Source of the DNA: Aquila chrysaetos chrysaetos | Lineage: Eukaryota > Chordata > Aves > Accipitriformes > Accipitridae | DNA length: 64,000 bases | Direction: 5' to 3' | Assembly: GCF_900496995.4 (NCBI RefSeq) | Contig: NC_044004.1 | Location: 51,242,224-51,306,223, forward strand | Shown: positions 59,701-64,000 of the stretch, piece by piece | Numbering within the stretch: the first letter of the stretch is position 1 | Layout: each line of letters opens with the position of its first letter | The notes under the pieces: generated by a model | Database searches by the model: none | What the model saw: only the letters and a program-made list of their open reading frames with translations | Told to the model about the DNA's origin: nothing | Position numbers and translations under genes: made by a program

Positions 59701-62700
59701 GAGGAGCGGCTCAGACATCGTGTGGGCTCTCTTCCTGTCGTCTGCGTGTTTGGGTTGGCTGCCGATAGGAACGTCTGCTCACATTCCTGCAGGCATGTTG
59801 ATTTGGATGTAGTAGACACATACAAATAGCCTGCATGCAGGAACCTAGCTGAAAAAACGCTGCGTGCTATCTTATTAATACATTCAGTCCACTCATCGTC
59901 TTGTTAGGGAGCAAGTGTGAGCGTGCTTATTGCCCATCTTTGGCAAGCCTCCTGCCACCTTCCTGCCTCCTCCAGCATGGAAAACTGTAATTCTAAAATA
60001 GGTCATTTTATTATGAAAAAACATTTTCCAAGCAATATTCCCCTGAGGCCCTTCATATTAAGAGCATCTTCTGAACTGGATAAATACTGTTCTGCTATTT
60101 CCCAATATCAACTGCACATGTTTCTATGATAATGGCCAAGCACGGTCTAGCTGGAAGCAACTCTCAAAGTAGACCATTTCAAACAAGAGTATTTCTGAGG
60201 AAGGCTCCCGGGCATTATGATAGGATATTATTTATTTTTATTGCACTGTGGATGGTGTAAAGTAGCCCCATGACTTGAGGTTTGAATTGTTCCCTTTAAG
60301 TTGAGGCGTACACTGAACCCAGCCAGGAGGTAAAGACCCCTCTCCTCACCAAACGGAAGACCATCTCTCTGTAAGTTTCTGTGCCTGCTATACGCAGGAG
60401 GAAACTGCTTGTCCCTTCCATTTCTTAGGCATCAAGCTAATCAAGACTTAAACAATCAATAAAGGCTGGATTAATTCCTAAGTGCCAAAGCACAAGCAGC
60501 TAAATTAATGAAGTTAATCCTTCTGTAATACCCATTTGTTAAATCTTCCCTCTGCATCTCCTGATGGAGCTTGCTTGACTTCTCAGGAAATGAATGAACA
60601 GCTTTTATTCCTCAGTCATAGTTTGCAGTGCATCCTCATGCATTTCTAACATCGTTAGCACACGGCCAAAACTCAGCCCCAAAACATGGGGCTGAATTTA
60701 GCCCTATGAACCCTATGTTCTCAGGCACAAGATAAACAGCAACAAATTCTGCACAGTCCTGACCTGAAATCACTATGTGCAGGTATGGGTCTTCCAAGTC
60801 TATTCAGCCCTTGGCTGAGGTAGGTGAAAGCACATTTGCAATTAGCAGTGCTCATGCTTATGGCATGAACGGGTTTATTTGAAGGACCGGACAGCAGGCA
60901 GGGGCCCAAAAGCCTGGTCACTTTATTCTGCCATACCATGGACTGGGGTGACCCTTCGAAATATCACTTACCCTTTCTGTGAAAATGCCTTTGATGCTGC
61001 AACTAAGAATTGTTAAATGTTACCACAGCTGCGTTTGCAATTGGGGTACCTCTCCCTACAGACTGGATGGAAACTGGTACGTTATTTTTCAGAGTACTGA
61101 AACAGAGGATCTTGTAAGGCTACTGCTTAGCTTGAGCAGAAATCTGGGTCCTCATAAACTTATGCAGATCTTCATAGCCTGTTTACTGGCTTTTAACAGA
61201 TACTCCCTAATTATTAACCTAAAGGGGAGGATTAACATTTTCTTTTAATAAATATGGAGATGCCGTGGTGTGCTGCAGTGGTATAAAAAGTTCAGCACTT
61301 GTTGTGAAATACCAGCCTTTCAGGGTGGAATAATTCTGTCATCTTGTTTCCATACAGCTCTTCTCAGAGTATCATCTTTCTGACAAATATTTTATCACAT
61401 TACTTCTACCCCTTCCTACACCCCCCAGCACGCTTATTATATTTTATCATTTTCCTAATGACTCATCTCAAAAGCTAAGTCTTTCAACTGTGTGAAGTTT
61501 TTCATGAAACTGATGCTTCAGAGGAAGGAGAGTGACATTGATGATAGTGACCCTTTAGTTCATTAAATACTAAGGGCTGATTATCCTCCAGCATTTTCTA
61601 GCCTAAGGGCTAGCTAACTCCCCAACAGCCAGACTGCTTCCAGGAGAGCTGAGCTGGGAAGATTTATAAGACTTTTACACCTCTCTGCTTTCTGAAGTTG
61701 GGACCTGGTGATGTCTAGTTCATTCCTGAGTGCCCAAAGGACATCCTAAAAGCTGCTCTGAACTGTATGTAGCTCCAGTAGTCTAAGAAAATGGGGACTT
61801 GGTAAAATGCAACAGTGCCCTGCCCATGTCATCTTCTTTGCTAGAAGATTTCCTATCCAGTCCACTACACTGACTTTCCAGATTTACTCTGCTGTTCGAC
61901 CCTGCTTTTGGAAATACTCCACAGTCAGAGTCCTGGGCCCTGTGGAAGGGGAGGGACTGCTCCCTGACTACTCAGCAGACGTGCTACTTTTTGGACTAAG
62001 AACCCACTGGCAACACACTGGAGGTACAGCACCAGTCCTTGGACTTCAAAACGTTTTACAGTTTCTTTACTAAGGCAAAATGACTGTCCAGGAGTAGAAA
62101 CTCACTTTTAGTCAGTCTGGCTTTAGGTTAAGGGACTCTGCTCACCCCTAAGCTGACAGACACCACGTTTCCCTGGTACCAGAGAAACCCCGCTCCAGCT
62201 CTACCCTCTACCAACTTGAACACTCATCTCTTCCCAAAACCATGTAAAAATCAGATTAGTAACCAGTCTACTGTTCTTTTCTTTTTCTGTTCCACCCAGG
62301 AAAGGAAAAATCCATCCATCTGAAACTTATGCCCAACCACATAACTATTTTTATTTGTTTTGCACACAAACGTTAATGAATTGACTCCTGTTTATGCAAA
62401 TTTTAGGTAACATCAGATCCTTCGTTATCCTGTGTTGGAAATTCCCGCTGTTTCCATGATAACGCCTTGACTGGTTTTCTCAGATTTCTAGTGATTTTTC
62501 CATGGAGCAGCAGGTCCAGTCTTGCATGTAAAAAGGGGGCCTGGAGCCACTGGAAAATTTCTGAATTAAGTCTTCACTGACTTCACTGTCATCATTTGAG
62601 AGAAGCCATTGCTTTTTATAGTATCCTTTTAAGATTAGTCATAATGTAGCATAGTATTCATGTCCTCTATTTGAACTTGTTGTCTTTCTGCATGAAGAGC

Positions 62701-62740
62701 AGTAAAAATAATTGCACAGCACCTTGTTTCATTTTGCCTG

Positions 62741-62758
62741 TTTTTTTTTTTTTTTTTT
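62741..62758 (+). repeat. (T)18 homopolymer
   Basis: A plain run of 18 T followed by AC. No associated element was recognised. Confidence 0.9.
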
Positions 62759-63820
62759 ACTTCCCTTTTAAAAACTGAGCTTTGTTTGCACATTGATGTC
62801 ACTGGGAAAGAGATTTTCACCACTAGAATGCGATCAGGGATCTCGATCACAGTAACCAATATTTGTTCAACTTTCTCCAAAAGAAAAAGAAACCCACATA
62901 TGCACATAGAAAGCCATCCTGTTCTTTGGGATAGAACACCAACTGGTGATAACTGCATGATGATTGTGAAGACCTGACAATATTGATTACCATCACTGAG
63001 CTACAGCAGAATCTCAACATACAGGTGTCACAGAGAGAATTCAAGCAAACTTTGATTACTTTTCAAGATTTTTAGAAAACGCCTGGTCCATTTAGCAGAA
63101 AAAAAGGTCAGAAAAAAGGGCAAATAAGAAGATCTGCCTTTCCAAAGCTGAATATTTGTCACTACTTTCTGCCTATGATTGGCATATTGTTTTTTCAGAC
63201 AATAAGAATACATTACTTCTGATTGCAGGCTCTTTTCAAGCAACCTTTCCTACACTAGTTACTTCAGTCCTAATCTATGCTTCAGTTGAACAAACACATA
63301 GCTGTAGCTAACTGAACTACTAAGGTAGCTTTGTTAGCTCTTGCCAGACTTTGCTAGACTGCCAACCCTTCCAGAAACACTGCTTTTTCCCCCCATTTGT
63401 GTGTGTGCATTAATGTATAGGCGTGCAAATGAGAGTGGGTACTACCATCAATCCATAGACAATATGAATGATTTGAAACATAGCAATGCTGCTGCTTCCT
63501 GCATCAAAAGTTCACCAGAGCGCAGTGAGGATTCCCATCTAGCAGTGTGCTTCATATCTATTTTACCATAGTTGACTTTGTTTCCTTAGTAGTGACTGTG
63601 AGAGTTGCTCGAGAGGGAGACGAGAAATATCTCAGCTCACAATACACTCTTCTTATGATCCTAGTCTAAAAAACTTCTTCTGCACTCCCTCAGCAGAATA
63701 TTTTAATCTCCAAAGGTAGACAACAGTGATATAAATTAGCCTGGAAAATGAATTGTTATCACTTGCCAAGTGATACAAGCTTTGAGTCTCAGCTCAGAGC
63801 TGCTCTCTACTGTGTAAGAC

Positions 63821-63869
63821 ACAGATACTAATAGTATGTAGAGATGCTAATACTACAGATACTAATAGT
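63821..63869 (+). repeat. 15-bp direct repeat, 34-bp period
   Basis: ACAGATACTAATAGT occurs exactly at 63821-63835 and 63855-63869, with a related GATGCTAATACTAC between. It is a small local duplication with no further context. Confidence 0.75.
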
Positions 63870-64000
63870 TTAACAAAGCACTGGGGTGTCTGCTTGTGTC
63901 CCCCTCGATTAACTCCTTCTTGTCCTTCTAAGATAACTACTTTCAGAGGGAGGAAAGCAGGCAAGGAAGCAAGCAAACTCAATTGTTATTACCACATTTT

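Larger units (their letters stand above)
42137..64000 (-). other. Presumed GPRIN3 5' intron (and any upstream exon or promoter)
   Basis: No second coding gene can be supported across these 22 kb. Given the acceptor at 42135, the simplest reading is that this is intron between a 5' non-coding exon and the coding exon. Neither that upstream exon nor the promoter could be identified, so part of the right end may already be intergenic toward SNCA. Reading frames of up to 171 codons (50441-50956; antisense partner 50450-50878) overlap on both strands without recognisable domains. Simple repeats, two CpG-bearing patches, an AT-rich homeodomain-type cluster and a possible plus-strand exon pair are listed separately. 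Confidence 0.45.

Noticed and set aside
1-64000. tRNA, rRNA, snRNA genes, CRISPR arrays, prokaryotic operons
   Set aside because: No diagnostic signatures were noticed by eye. The sequence is vertebrate nuclear DNA. A covariance-model scan would be needed to exclude small or decayed RNA genes.

Overview
The window looks like bird nuclear DNA. The evidence is a decayed CR1 LINE with the avian-type 3' tail (13.4-15.2 kb), a second CR1 tail at 16.5 kb, a CpG-rich solo retroviral LTR at 18.1-19.2 kb of a type I recall as common in bird genomes, and one recognisable vertebrate gene on AT-rich, gene-poor DNA. There is no operon structure, CRISPR array, tRNA or rRNA. I cannot name the species; a neoavian bird is a reasonable guess from memory of the LTR family, which I could not test.

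The only protein-coding gene I can support is GPRIN3 (G protein-regulated inducer of neurite outgrowth 3), on the minus strand. Its whole 791-residue reading frame sits in one exon (42025 down to 39650), as in other vertebrates. A good splice acceptor and branch point lie just upstream of the ATG (near 42135-42163), so at least one non-coding 5' exon lies to the right. DNA from 42137 to the right edge is therefore most simply GPRIN3 5' intron, though the promoter could lie inside the window. The 3' UTR runs left from 39649. Candidate AATAAA signals lie at 38383, 37085, 36148 and 33050, and the true end is unresolved. In mammals GPRIN3 lies between FAM13A/TIGD2 and SNCA, so the DNA left of about 33 kb is probably the GPRIN3-FAM13A side and the right edge points to SNCA.

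Layout: 1-13.4 kb is gene-free DNA with simple repeats and a small double palindrome at 1.7 kb. 13.4-16.6 kb holds the CR1 remains. 18.06-19.22 kb is a solo LTR with a perfect 5-bp target duplication and an internal tandem array. 19.2-33 kb is gene-free apart from a compact CpG-rich patch at 30.5-30.8 kb. 33-42.1 kb is the GPRIN3 terminal exon with its long, uncertain 3' UTR. 42.1-64 kb is presumed intron, with homopolymers, a second CpG-rich patch (48.2 kb), a homeodomain-type AT-rich cluster (54.76 kb) and a possible plus-strand spliced transcript (56.4-56.8 kb).

I found no clearly new biological system. The items most worth a second look are the possible spliced exons at 56.4-56.8 kb, the CpG-rich patches, the LTR's internal array, the long polypyrimidine tract that GPRIN3 mRNA would carry if its 3' UTR is long, and the paired hairpins at 1.7 kb.
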